Below, piece by piece: positions 1 to 7,579 of a stretch of 21,281 bases of DNA. Positions within the stretch are counted from its first letter, which is position 1. Each line of letters starts with the position of its first letter. The notes below the pieces were generated by a model that saw nothing but the letters and a program-made list of their open reading frames with translations, had not been told where the DNA came from and did not search any database. The position numbers were made by a program, and so were the translations under genes. Source of the stretch: JBLKSS01 sp047607725 (GTDB lineage: Bacteria > Pseudomonadota > Gammaproteobacteria > Enterobacterales > Enterobacteriaceae); contig NZ_JBLKSS010000045.1 in NCBI RefSeq assembly GCF_047607725.1, positions 1 to 21,281 on the forward strand, written 5' to 3'.

Positions 1-174
1 GGCCTTTTCTTCCGGCGCGTTGTCGATCTGATCAAAGGCGCGCGCGCTGCCGCCGTAGGCCTTGGCCAGAACGGTGGTGATGGCGGCGGTCAGGGTCGTT
101 TTACCATGGTCAACGTGGCCGATAGTACCGACGTTAACGTGAGGTTTGGTGCGTTGAAACTTTTCTTTAGACAC
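1..174 (-). CDS. tuf: Elongation factor Tu, N-terminal part (cut by window edge)
   Basis: The first 58 codons of EF-Tu, the GTPase that delivers aminoacyl-tRNA to the ribosome. The P-loop (G1) motif GHVDHGKT is at residues 19-26, followed by the start of the switch I region (FDQIDNAPEEKA); the rest lies beyond position 1. The start is GTG (complement of 172-174), usual for enterobacterial tuf, with an AAGGAATA Shine-Dalgarno just upstream. It is the last gene of the str operon, 70 bp after fusA on the same strand, so this is the tufA position. Nothing abnormal is visible in the part present. Confidence 0.98.
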   Translation of the reverse strand, partial: MSKEKFQRTKPHVNVGTIGHVDHGKTTLTAAITTVLAKAYGGSARAFDQIDNAPEEKA

Positions 175-194
175 GGCTATATTCCTTACTCTTA

Positions 195-218
195 TGCTCT
201 CACCAACGGGTGAGAGCA
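195..218 (-). promoter_or_regulatory. Stem-loop between fusA and tuf
   Basis: A perfect 10-bp stem (195-204 with 209-218) closed by a 4-nt loop sits in the 70-bp fusA-tuf gap. No T-run follows on either strand, so it is not a classical intrinsic terminator. It could affect mRNA processing or stability, or attenuate transcription between the two cistrons. The structure is read directly; its role is inference. Confidence 0.5.
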
Positions 219-244
219 CGGGATATTAATGTAACCCTTAAAGC

Positions 245-2350
245 TTACTTGGCTCTGCGGGTTTCGATAATGGCCTGAGCAACGTTGTTCGGTGCTTCAT
301 TGTACTTCAGGAACTCCATGGAGTAAGAAGCACGGCCCTGAGTCTGTGAACGCAGATCAGTAGCATAACCGAACATTTCAGACAAGGGGACCTGCGCACG
401 AACGGTTTTACCGGTCGTGGTGTCTTCCATACCGTCAATCATACCGCGACGACGGTTCAAGTCACCAATCACGTCACCCATGTAGTCTTCAGGCGTTTCA
501 ACTTCCACCTTCATGATAGGCTCCAGCAGCACCGGTTTCGCCTTCATGAAGCCTTCTTTGAACGCCATGGAACCGACGATCTTAAACGCCATTTCCGAGG
601 AGTCGACTTCGTGGTAAGAACCATCGAAGGCGGCAACGCGGACGTCTACGATCGGGTAGCCGGCCAGAACACCGCTCTTCAGCTGTTCCTGAACACCTTT
701 ATCCACCGCCGGAACGTATTCTTTAGGCACCACGCCGCCGACGATTTCGTTCAGGAACTCGTAGCCTTTGCCACCCGGTTCCATCGGTTCAATACGCAGC
801 CATACGTGGCCGAACTGACCGCGACCACCGGACTGACGAACAAATTTACCTTCCTGTTCGACGGTGGAGCGGATCGTTTCGCGATAGGCCACCTGCGGCT
901 TACCGACGTTGGCTTCTACGTTGAATTCGCGACGCATACGGTCGACGAGAATTTCAAGGTGCAGCTCACCCATACCGGCGATGATGGTCTGACCGGACTC
1001 TTCATCGGTCCAGACGCGGAACGACGGGTCTTCCTGCGCCAGACGGCCCAGAGCTAGACCCATTTTTTCCTGATCGGCTTTGGTTTTCGGTTCCACGGCG
1101 ACCGAGATAACCGGTTCCGGGAATTCCATCCGCTCAAGGATGATGGGCACGGACGGATCACACAGGGTATCCCCGGTGGTCACGTCTTTCAGGCCGATGG
1201 CCGCGGCGATATCGCCGGCGCGCACTTCCTTGATTTCTTCACGTTTGTTGGCGTGCATCTGTACGATACGGCCGAAACGTTCGCGCTTGTCCTTCACCGA
1301 GTTCAGCACCGTATCGCCAGAGTTGACGACACCGGAGTAGACGCGGAAGAAGGTCAGGTTGCCAACGAACGGGTCGGTGGCGATTTTGAACGCCAGCGCC
1401 GAGAATGGCTCATCATCGCTGGAATGACGCTCAGCGTGGGTTTCGCCGTCGTCAAGTACGCCGTTAATGGCAGCAACGTCGGTCGGTGCCGGCAGGTACT
1501 CGATGACCGCATCCAGCATCGCCTGCACGCCTTTGTTCTTGAACGCGGAACCACAGGTGACCAGAATGATTTCGTTGTTCAGAACGCGCTGGCGCAGACC
1601 GGTCTTGATCTCTTCTTCGGTCAGCTCTTCGCCGCCCAGGTATTTGTCCATCAGCTCTTCAGACGCTTCAGCTGCGGATTCCACCAGGTGCTGGTGCCAC
1701 TTGTCAGCCAGCTCGGTCAAATCGGCAGGGATGTCTTCATAAGTGAAGGTCACGCCCTGGTCCGCTTCGCTCCAGTTGATGGCTTTCATTTTCACCAGAT
1801 CGACGACGCCGGTGAATTTTTCTTCCGCGCCGATAGCCAGCTGAATCGGAACCGGGTTAGCGGCCAGACGGGTTTTCAGCTGCTCGACCACGCGCAGGTA
1901 GTTGGCGCCCATACGGTCCATTTTATTAACGAACGCGATACGCGGCACTTTATATTTGTTAGCCTGACGCCATACGGTTTCAGACTGCGGCTGCACGCCG
2001 CCTACCGCACAGTAGACCATGACGGCGCCATCGAGCACGCGCATGGAACGTTCTACTTCGATGGTGAAGTCAACGTGTCCCGGGGTGTCGATGATGTTGA
2101 TGCGGTGCGAATCAAACTGTTTGGCCATGCCGGCCCAGAAACAGGTGGTCGCGGCGGACGTGATGGTGATACCACGTTCCTGCTCCTGCGCCATCCAGTC
2201 CATGGTGGCTGCGCCATTATGAACTTCACCGATCTTGTGGTTCACACCCGTGTAGAACAGAATACGTTCAGTCGTGGTGGTTTTACCCGCGTCGATGTGT
2301 GCACTGATACCGATGTTACGATAGCGTGCGATGGGTGTTATACGAGCCAT
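245..2350 (-). CDS. fusA: Elongation factor G
   Basis: Full-length (701 aa) translocase GTPase that moves tRNA and mRNA through the ribosome and, with RRF, recycles ribosomes. GTPase motifs are intact: G1 AHIDAGKT (17-24), the switch I region containing RGITITSAA (59-67), G3 DTPGH (88-92) and G4 NKMD (142-145). Domains II-V follow with the characteristic GRGQFGH and GYPIVDV stretches. The start is ATG at 2350 with a GAGG Shine-Dalgarno. It is the third gene of the str operon, 94 bp after rpsG. No premature stop or length change relative to E. coli EF-G. Confidence 0.99.
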   Translation of the reverse strand: MARITPIARYRNIGISAHIDAGKTTTTERILFYTGVNHKIGEVHNGAATMDWMAQEQERGITITSAATTCFWAGMAKQFDSHRINIIDTPGHVDFTIEVERSMRVLDGAVMVYCAVGGVQPQSETVWRQANKYKVPRIAFVNKMDRMGANYLRVVEQLKTRLAANPVPIQLAIGAEEKFTGVVDLVKMKAINWSEADQGVTFTYEDIPADLTELADKWHQHLVESAAEASEELMDKYLGGEELTEEEIKTGLRQRVLNNEIILVTCGSAFKNKGVQAMLDAVIEYLPAPTDVAAINGVLDDGETHAERHSSDDEPFSALAFKIATDPFVGNLTFFRVYSGVVNSGDTVLNSVKDKRERFGRIVQMHANKREEIKEVRAGDIAAAIGLKDVTTGDTLCDPSVPIILERMEFPEPVISVAVEPKTKADQEKMGLALGRLAQEDPSFRVWTDEESGQTIIAGMGELHLEILVDRMRREFNVEANVGKPQVAYRETIRSTVEQEGKFVRQSGGRGQFGHVWLRIEPMEPGGKGYEFLNEIVGGVVPKEYVPAVDKGVQEQLKSGVLAGYPIVDVRVAAFDGSYHEVDSSEMAFKIVGSMAFKEGFMKAKPVLLEPIMKVEVETPEDYMGDVIGDLNRRRGMIDGMEDTTTGKTVRAQVPLSEMFGYATDLRSQTQGRASYSMEFLKYNEAPNNVAQAIIETRRAK

Positions 2351-2444
2351 TTGAATCCTCGATTACTGGGGCGTTCATTCCGAGCCAACCCGGCAGGGGC
2401 AGCTCATGAGCGTCCGCCAGGTTAGCGTGACTACTGCGGTACGA

Positions 2445-2915
2445 TTACCAGCGGTAGTGGGCGAACGCCTTGTTGGCATCTGCCATACGGTGAACGTCTT
2501 CACGTTTCTTCACAGCAGTACCTTTGTTTTCTGCTGCATCGGAAAGTTCGTTCGCCAAGCGCAGAGCCATAGATTTATCACCGCGTTTACGAGCAGCTTC
2601 AACGATCCAACGCATTGCCAGGGCATTGCGGCGAACCGGACGAACTTCTACTGGCACCTGATAAGTAGAACCCCCGACGCGGCGCGATTTGACTTCGACA
2701 GTCGGACGCACGTTGTCCAGGGCTACTTCAAAAGCTTCCAGATGGCCTTTACCCGAACGCTGAGCCAGGATCTCCAGCGCGGTATAGACGATTGCTTCTG
2801 CGGTAGATTTTTTGCCATCTACCATCAGGATGTTAACAAATTTGGCCAAAAGCTCAGATCCGAACTTCGGATCCGGCAGGATTTTACGTTGACCAATGAC
2901 GCGACGACGTGGCAT
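2445..2915 (-). CDS. rpsG: 30S ribosomal protein S7
   Basis: A 156-aa primary assembly protein of the 30S head, which binds the 3' domain of 16S rRNA near the E and P sites. It begins MPRRRVIGQRKILPDPKFGS and contains the conserved VNILMVDGKKSTAE stretch and the GGSTYQVPVEVRP beta-hairpin. The length matches the short enterobacterial form. The start is ATG at 2915 with a strong CGGAGTA Shine-Dalgarno. It is the second gene of the str operon, and in E. coli it is the translational repressor of this operon. Confidence 0.99.
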   Translation of the reverse strand: MPRRRVIGQRKILPDPKFGSELLAKFVNILMVDGKKSTAEAIVYTALEILAQRSGKGHLEAFEVALDNVRPTVEVKSRRVGGSTYQVPVEVRPVRRNALAMRWIVEAARKRGDKSMALRLANELSDAAENKGTAVKKREDVHRMADANKAFAHYRW

Positions 2916-3009
2916 GGAAATACTCCGTTGTTAATTCAGGATTGTCCAAAACCCGATGAGTTCTTTGACAGAGTTAATAAAACGTTTGGCCTTACTTAAC
3001 GGAGAACCA
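2916..3009 (-). promoter_or_regulatory. rpsL-rpsG intercistronic region, probable S7 feedback site
   Basis: In E. coli, S7 represses its own cistron by binding the str mRNA between rpsL and rpsG. The gap here is 94 nt. On the coding strand it keeps blocks I recognise from the E. coli leader: GGTTCTCCGTTAAGTAAGG at the upstream end, TTTTGGACAATCCTGAATT near the downstream end, and the CGGAGTATTTCC ribosome-binding region. Conservation of a non-coding spacer supports retention of the regulatory fold. Function is inferred from the E. coli precedent. Confidence 0.6.
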
Positions 3010-3384
3010 TTAAGCCTTTGGCTTCTTCACGCCGTACTTGGAGCGGCCCTGCTTGCGGTCTTTAACACCGGAGCAGTCAAGGGCGCCACGAACGGTGTGG
3101 TAACGCACACCCGGCAGGTCTTTTACTCGACCGCCGCGGATAAGGATCACGGAGTGCTCCTGCAGGTTATGACCTTCACCGCCGATGTAGGAGGTGACTT
3201 CAAACCCGTTGGTTAAACGAACACGGCATACTTTACGCAGCGCGGAGTTCGGTTTTTTCGGGGTGGTGGTATATACGCGGGTACATACGCCACGTTTCTG
3301 CGGGCAGGCGTCCAGCGCCGGAACGTTGCTCTTCGCAACCTTCATGGAGCGCGGTTTGCGTACTAGCTGGTTAATCGTTGCCAT
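3010..3384 (-). CDS. rpsL: 30S ribosomal protein S12
   Basis: A 124-aa protein of the 30S decoding centre that controls accuracy. It is near identical to E. coli S12, including TTTPKKPNSALRKVC and GGRVKDLPGVRYHTVRG. The lysines of the PKKPN and RVKDLP loops, where streptomycin-resistance substitutions occur in E. coli, are wild type here. The start is ATG at 3384 with an AGGAGC Shine-Dalgarno. First gene of the str operon, transcribed from the promoter at 3467-3495. Confidence 0.99.
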   Translation of the reverse strand: MATINQLVRKPRSMKVAKSNVPALDACPQKRGVCTRVYTTTPKKPNSALRKVCRVRLTNGFEVTSYIGGEGHNLQEHSVILIRGGRVKDLPGVRYHTVRGALDCSGVKDRKQGRSKYGVKKPKA

Positions 3385-3466
3385 TCAATAAAGCTCCTGG
3401 GTTTTGCTTCGTAAACACGTAATAAATCGCCTCGTGATGCCGCGGGGCAAAGTACGAGGACGCAGA

Positions 3467-3495
3467 ATTCTATGGCTGACGGGTAAAGGTGTCAA
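3467..3495 (-). promoter_or_regulatory. str operon promoter (sigma-70)
   Basis: On the minus strand, a perfect -35 TTGACA (3490-3495) and a near-consensus -10 TAGAAT (3467-3472) are separated by 17 bp. They lie about 80 bp upstream of the rpsL start and outside tusB. The sequence after the -10 is CTGCGTCC, a GC-rich discriminator of the kind seen in stringently controlled ribosomal protein promoters. The layout matches the E. coli str promoter. Confidence 0.9.
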
Positions 3496-3517
3496 GAAAT
3501 ATACAACTCACCCTGGC

Positions 3518-3805
3518 TTACCACGCCATCTGCTGCGGCTGTTTTTCGGTCAGCCTGACGAAATCATTATAACTGATTATTGCGATATTGGGCGAAAAAT
3601 GAACAGACAATCCGCGGGCGGCGATGTCGTTTTCCAGCGCGTGCAGCGCCAGAGGCGAGGCGCTCAGGGCGCGGGCAGCCGGCGAGCCGCGCAGACCGGC
3701 GATAACGCCATCGGACAGCAGCAGCAGATCGTCGCCGGGCAGCGCGGTACGCAGCAGCGCCGCCAGATCGCAGGCATAAGGAGAACGGCTCAGGGTATAC
3801 AGCAT
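3518..3805 (-). CDS. tusB: Sulfurtransferase complex subunit TusB
   Basis: A 95-aa DsrH-fold protein, part of the TusBCD heterohexamer that relays sulfur from TusA to TusE and MnmA for 2-thiouridine formation at the tRNA wobble position. It begins MLYTLSRSPYACDLAALLR and carries the DDLLLLSDGVIAGL segment typical of TusB. It is the third gene in the tusD-tusC-tusB order, 15 bp after tusC, so probably cotranscribed. It lies directly upstream of the str promoter, as in E. coli. Length is normal. Confidence 0.94.
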   Translation of the reverse strand: MLYTLSRSPYACDLAALLRTALPGDDLLLLSDGVIAGLRGSPAARALSASPLALHALENDIAARGLSVHFSPNIAIISYNDFVRLTEKQPQQMAW

Positions 3806-3820
3806 GGGCGCCCTCCGGCG

Positions 3821-4180
3821 TTAAAACGTCAATACAGTATCGTAGTCGGCCAGACGCTGGCGCCAATCCGCCGCCGGCAGCCACTCGGCGTCCAGCACCC
3901 AGCCAGCGCCGGCATCCAGCCCGCGCTCCGCCGCCGAGTCGGCGCAGAGATAGAGCCTGTCGACATCATACAGCGATAGCACACCGAAAGTGGTGACGAA
4001 GTCCCGCGCCAGAATTTGCGCCGGCTGCTGCTGCGGCAACAGCAGCAATACGCCGTCGGCGATGAAAAATACGCCGATATCCTCGGCCAGCGCCGAAGTG
4101 GCCAATAGTGCGTCAAGCCCTTCCCGTCCGGCGTCGTCGCCGTGCGGCCCGTGGGTGAAAACAAAAGCGATGCGGTTCAT
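3821..4180 (-). CDS. tusC: Sulfurtransferase complex subunit TusC
   Basis: A 119-aa DsrE/DsrF-fold protein of the TusBCD sulfur relay complex. Family hallmarks are the N-terminal IAFVFTHGPHGDDAGREGLD and the central DIGVFFIADGVLLLLPQQ. The length equals E. coli TusC as I remember it. It starts 7 bp after tusD ends and precedes tusB by 15 bp, so the three genes form one transcriptional unit. TusC is not the catalytic-cysteine subunit; it is needed for complex integrity. No defects seen. Confidence 0.95.
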   Translation of the reverse strand: MNRIAFVFTHGPHGDDAGREGLDALLATSALAEDIGVFFIADGVLLLLPQQQPAQILARDFVTTFGVLSLYDVDRLYLCADSAAERGLDAGAGWVLDAEWLPAADWRQRLADYDTVLTF

Positions 4181-4187
4181 GGCGGCC

Positions 4188-4580
4188 TTAAAACTGGATA
4201 AAGCGATCGCAGCCGAGCACCGCCTGCGCCAACGTACCCAGGCCGCTGAGCTCGAAGCCTGGCTGAAGGTTTTCGCCGGTGCGGTTCAGCAGCGACGCCT
4301 GTAGGGCATCGGTCACGCCGCGGCGCAGGGCGGCGGCGGCGCAGACATGCAGCGCCACCCGATGCTGTTGCGCCAGATCGTGCCAGGCGCGCACCAGATC
4401 CACCTCATCACCGGCGGGCGCGCTCAGACGATTGGCATTGGCAACACCCTCTTGATAAAAAAACACGGTGCCGAGACGGTGGCCGCACGCCAGCAGCGCC
4501 TGGGCGAACTGCAGCGCGCTGCTGGCGCGCTGGTTGCCATAGGCCGGTCCGGTGACCATCAGGCAGTAATCCAAACTCAC
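4188..4580 (-). CDS. tusD: Sulfurtransferase complex subunit TusD (catalytic)
   Basis: A 130-aa DsrE-family subunit that carries the persulfide in TusBCD. It starts MSLDYCLMVTGPAYGNQRAS and ends ALGCD-like (AVLGCDRFIQF). The cysteine at residue 80 in the VALHVCAAAALRRGV segment aligns with E. coli TusD Cys78, the sulfur-accepting residue; the two-residue offset is explained by a longer N-terminus. Its ATG overlaps the yheO stop in an ATGA junction, implying translational coupling with yheO. Confidence 0.96.
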   Translation of the reverse strand: MSLDYCLMVTGPAYGNQRASSALQFAQALLACGHRLGTVFFYQEGVANANRLSAPAGDEVDLVRAWHDLAQQHRVALHVCAAAALRRGVTDALQASLLNRTGENLQPGFELSGLGTLAQAVLGCDRFIQF

Positions 4581-5299
4581 CGCTCCTGTCCTACAAAATC
4601 GCCGCTTTTGAACTGACGGATATACAGATACACCGTGTGCTTGGAGATATTGAGCCTATCGGCGACCTGGTTGATGGCGTCCTTGATGTCAAAGATGCCT
4701 TTCTCGTACAGATTAAGCACGATCTGCCGGTTTTTGGCGTTGTTGGATACGTTGCGATCGGCGTTGACTTCCTCAATAGTGAACTCCAGCGTCTGAGCCA
4801 CCAGATCGTCCACCGAGGAGGCAAAGTTCACCGAGGTCGCGATGTCCTGCGTTTCCGGCGGGATGAACGTTTGCATAATCTGCGAGAACGGCACATCCAG
4901 ATTCATATTAATGCACAGAAGCCCTATCACCCGCTGCTCGCGGTTGCGGATAGCAATGGTGACGGATTTCATCAGGACGCCGTTTTTCGCCCGGGTAAAG
5001 TAGGAGCTGGAAACGCTGCTGTCCTCACCGGCCATATCATGCAGCATGTGCAGCGCGAGATCCGAAATCGGCGAACCCACTTTACGTCCGGTATGTTCGC
5101 CGTTAGCGATACGCACGGCCGAACATTTCAGGTCCTCCAGGGAGTGCAATACAATCTCGCAATGTCCGCCAATAAGCATCGCCAGGCCGTCCACGACGGC
5201 CTCATAAGAGGCGAGAATTTCATGATCCACGGCGCTGAAAGGACGTTCGTCCAGTAAATCCAGCTCGCCGGAATCAGAATGTGGAAGAGACGTAGACAT
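4577..5299 (-). CDS. yheO: YheO-family transcriptional regulator (PAS-like plus HTH)
   Basis: A 240-aa DNA-binding protein of the YheO family. Residues of about 25-135 form the YheO/PAS-like domain (contains HCEIVLHSLEDL and VIGLLCINMNLDVPF). The C-terminus, about 190-235, holds a helix-turn-helix (IKDAINQVADRLNISKHTVY). It is the first gene of the yheO-tusDCB unit and overlaps tusD by 4 bp. The ligand and targets of YheO are not something I can state. The ORF is intact and its length is usual. Confidence 0.93.
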   Translation of the reverse strand: MSTSLPHSDSGELDLLDERPFSAVDHEILASYEAVVDGLAMLIGGHCEIVLHSLEDLKCSAVRIANGEHTGRKVGSPISDLALHMLHDMAGEDSSVSSSYFTRAKNGVLMKSVTIAIRNREQRVIGLLCINMNLDVPFSQIMQTFIPPETQDIATSVNFASSVDDLVAQTLEFTIEEVNADRNVSNNAKNRQIVLNLYEKGIFDIKDAINQVADRLNISKHTVYLYIRQFKSGDFVGQER

Positions 5300-5502
5300 G
5301 TGGAAATACCACCCGTGGTTGTGAATCTGCCGGGATAGTATCGGGCAGATTTGGCTGTAATTCTATTATCCGGCCGCTAGTCTAGCAAATTCGGTAAAAC
5401 GCTGTCCTTGTGTTTGGTGAGATTTTTTATTATTCCGCATGGATACTATCTCCGCCCACGCCGCGGCCATAGGTGGAAGAAGCGCTAGCCGGCAAGGCGC
5501 CC

Positions 5503-5533
5503 AAAAAAAAAAGCCATCCCCGGGGGGGATGGC
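5503..5533 (-). terminator. Rho-independent terminator of fkpA
   Basis: A 9-bp perfect stem (5513-5521 with 5525-5533) and a 3-nt loop. On the minus strand it is followed by ten T residues (complement of A5503-5512). It lies about 47 bp after the fkpA stop and upstream of yheO, so it separates fkpA from the yheO-tus unit. Confidence 0.93.
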
Positions 5534-5579
5534 CTGCGCGACGCTCACGGGCGGCGACCCGTTGGCGATAACGGTAGCG

Positions 5580-6388
5580 TTATTTTTGCTGCGCGCCAGC
5601 GTCGGGAGCCTGTTCGGCATCGCCGGCGGCCGGTTTGATATCCAACAGCTCGACATCAAACACCAGCGTGGAGTTGGCCGGGATACCGGGAACGCCGGTT
5701 TTGCCATAAGCCTGCTCCGGCGGAATGACCAGCTGGATTTTTCCGCCTTTCTTGATGTGCTTCAGCCCTTCGGTCCAACCGGGGATGACGCCGTCCAGGC
5801 GGAAGGACAGCGGCTCGCCGCGGTTGTAGGAATTGTCGAATTCCGTCCCGTCGACCAGGGTGCCTTTATAATTCACTACCACGGTATCGCTGCCGGTGCC
5901 GGCTTTATCGACTTTATACAGCACGCCGTTGGCGGTTTTCTTCACGCCTTTCTGCTTGGCATAGTCGGCGCGGTATTTGTCGCCCTTGGCGGCGTTGTCC
6001 TTGGCTTCCTGCTCCATTTTGGTCTGGTCGGCCTGTTTCACGCGCGCCTCAAAGCTCTGCAGCGTGTCTTCAATCTCTTGATCGGACAGCTTGCTGTTGT
6101 TGGCGAAAGCGTCCTGTACGCCGGTAATCAGCTGATCTTTATCCAGCTTGATACCGAGTTTTTCCTGCTCTTTCAGCGAATTATCCATATAAGGCCCCAG
6201 GGAGGCGCCCAGCGTATAGGCGGCCTGATCTTCGCTACTTTTGAATTTGTCCGAGGTGGCGCTGGCGGGTGTGGCGGTCGCCGGCGGGGGGTGGCGCTGG
6301 GAGCCGCATCGGCGGCCAGAGCGCTGCTTGCATTAAGGGCAAATGCCATAGTAGAGGCCAGCAGCGATACTTTAATCAATGATTTCAT
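5580..6388 (-). pseudogene. fkpA: FkpA periplasmic peptidyl-prolyl isomerase, single frameshift
   Basis: FkpA is a periplasmic FKBP-type prolyl isomerase and chaperone for outer-membrane and secreted proteins. The N-terminus (start 6388, MKSLIKVSLLASTMAFALNA) is a clear signal peptide, cut near SALAADA. The reading frame then breaks in a run of six C (plus-strand G6286-6291). One extra C would restore a continuous FkpA (…SDKFKSSEDQAAYTLGASLG…) into the intact dimerisation and FKBP domains, including VVVNYKGTLVDGTEFDNSY and GVIPGWTEGLKHIKKGG. All downstream FKBP residues look functional. So this is a very recent inactivation, a slipping homopolymer, or a sequencing error. The gene has its own terminator and a candidate sigma-E promoter. 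Confidence 0.9.
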
Positions 6389-6501
6389 AAATCTCCATTT
6401 TCCTAGGATAGCGGTCCCGGGGTCGATAGCAAAGTCAGGCAAATACTATAGCTGTGAGCATAAACACAACACAATCGCTATGCCGGTTGATTAACGCTTT
6501 C

Positions 6502-6529
6502 TGGGACTTTTTTTACAACAAGAAGTTTC
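6502..6529 (-). promoter_or_regulatory. Candidate sigma-E promoter of fkpA
   Basis: On the minus strand GAAACTT (6523-6529) and GTCCCA (6502-6507) are spaced by 15 bp. The sigma-E consensus as I know it is GGAACTT-N15-GTCnnA, so there is one mismatch. E. coli fkpA belongs to the sigma-E envelope-stress regulon. The predicted leader is about 105 nt. Motif seen; activity inferred. Confidence 0.55.
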
Positions 6530-6706
6530 CTGATAATGCATTTTCATTGCGGCCCGGTTTGATATCACCGCCTAATGATGACCTTTATACAGGCGATCCG
6601 CGCAAAGCAAGGTAGAATCTACCGGGATTGCCCGTGCGAGGCAACCGCGAAATGGGAACGGTGCGACGCCGGTTTCATTGGTCTTTATCGGTATCGAGAG
6701 GGGAAA

Positions 6707-6928
6707 ATGATGGAACTATTGCAGCTGGAACAACGTCTGGAATTATTGGAGGGGCGGGTCGCTTTCCAGGAAATCACGATTGAGGAACTGAATCAGACGG
6801 TGGTGGCCCACCAGCGCGATATTAGCCGGCTGCAGGAGCAATTACGCTTGCTGTCGGATAAGTTACGCGCGCAGAACACCTCGCTTATCGCTTCGCAAAG
6901 CGAGGAAACGCCCCCGCCCCATTACTGA
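6707..6928 (+). CDS. slyX: SlyX family small coiled-coil protein
   Basis: A 73-aa protein of unknown biochemical function, found beside slyD in enterobacteria. It is a heptad-like helix (LEQRLELLEGRVAFQEITIEE) ending in the family signature ETPPPHY. The frame is open upstream to 6575, but only from about 6707 does it match SlyX. Two tandem ATGs (6707, 6710) follow a GAGAGGGG Shine-Dalgarno; spacing slightly favours the second. It converges on the slyD remnant. Intact. Confidence 0.92.
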   Translation: MMELLQLEQRLELLEGRVAFQEITIEELNQTVVAHQRDISRLQEQLRLLSDKLRAQNTSLIASQSEETPPPHY

Positions 6929-6978
6929 GCGGGTGGCGCCCATGACGGGGCCCGCACGGGGTCCCGCGCCGATCGCAC

Positions 6979-7241
6979 TTAGTGGCAGCCGTCGCCGTGG
7001 TCATGGCCATGATCATGGCCGTGTTCGCCATGAACGTGACCGTGCGCCAATTCTTCCTCGGTCGCTTCACGCACGGCGATGACGTCCACATGGAAGTTCA
7101 GGTTCTGGCCGGCCAGCATAGGGTTGCCGTCAACCACGACATGATCGCCATCGATTTCGGTGATTTTCACCGGGACCTGGCACTGATCGGTTTCCGCCAG
7201 GAAACGCATGCCCACTTCCAGTTCGTCGACGCCCATAAAAA
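6979..7241 (-). pseudogene. slyD: SlyD prolyl isomerase, C-terminal remnant
   Basis: SlyD is a cytoplasmic FKBP-type isomerase, chaperone and nickel-binding protein that assists hydrogenase maturation. What remains begins at FMGVDELEVGMRFLAE, which aligns near residue 83 of E. coli SlyD, and runs to a His-rich metal-binding tail (GHDHGHDHGDGCH). The first ~82 residues, including the start of the FKBP barrel, are absent: the gene is cut at 7241 by the inverted-repeat element. An internal Met (7236) could start an 85-aa fragment, but it has lost half the FKBP domain. The metal-binding tail is shorter than in E. coli. Confidence 0.93.
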
Positions 7242-7579
7242 GTAAGCGCCCCGTGGAGGACGTCTTGAATTATTGGTGGGTTTGTTATATGAGACAGTAA
7301 ACCTACGTTANACGCTTATGCTCATTGCATTTTCACATTGTATTGATTTTAATAACTTTTATTTCCATCCCGGTTTGAGTGATATGAAATTAATGGTTCT
7401 GAAGTTTGTGATAGTGTCCATTAAAATTTAAGTGGACACTATCATCGCCGGATTATCCATGATCTGACAGCCGTCCCTTATAGGATGCGGGTTCACTAGG
7501 CATCGTAGTGGAACATATTCTTACCGGGCCATATAACAAACCCACCAATAATTCAAGACGTCCTCCACGGGGCGCTTAC
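7242..7579. mobile_element. 338-bp non-coding element with 50-bp perfect terminal inverted repeats (MITE-like), copy 1
   Basis: The left end 7242-7291 (gtaagcgccccgtggagg…) is an exact 50-bp reverse complement of the right end 7530-7579. The 238-bp core has no coding potential that I can see, is AT-rich, and contains a 12-bp-arm palindrome. One base (7311) is undetermined. Both flanking genes, slyD on the left and a peptide-binding protein on the right, are broken exactly at its ends and both lack their 5' parts. This is best explained by recombination between two former copies. The ends read TA|AGCG…CGCT|TA, so a TA target duplication of the IS630/mariner kind is possible but cannot be proven with unlike flanks. 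I do not recognise the family. Confidence 0.85.
7409..7444. repeat. Palindrome inside the MITE-like element
   Basis: 12-bp arms TGATAGTGTCCA (7409-7420) and TGGACACTATCA (7433-7444) around a 12-bp AT-only-plus-G spacer. It would form a strong hairpin. The arms resemble insertion-sequence tips (TGxxxGTGTCCA), so this may be a collapsed nested insertion or a functional hairpin of the element. Confidence 0.8.

Noticed and set aside
1253..2425. Long plus-strand open frame (390 codons) antisense to fusA
   Set aside because: fusA on the other strand is a certain gene; long antisense frames are a codon-bias shadow, and the translation has no recognisable domain.
6575..6706. 44-codon N-terminal extension of slyX
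   Set aside because: The extension does not resemble SlyX, has no good ribosome-binding site, and a GAGAGGGG site precedes the tandem ATGs at 6707/6710.
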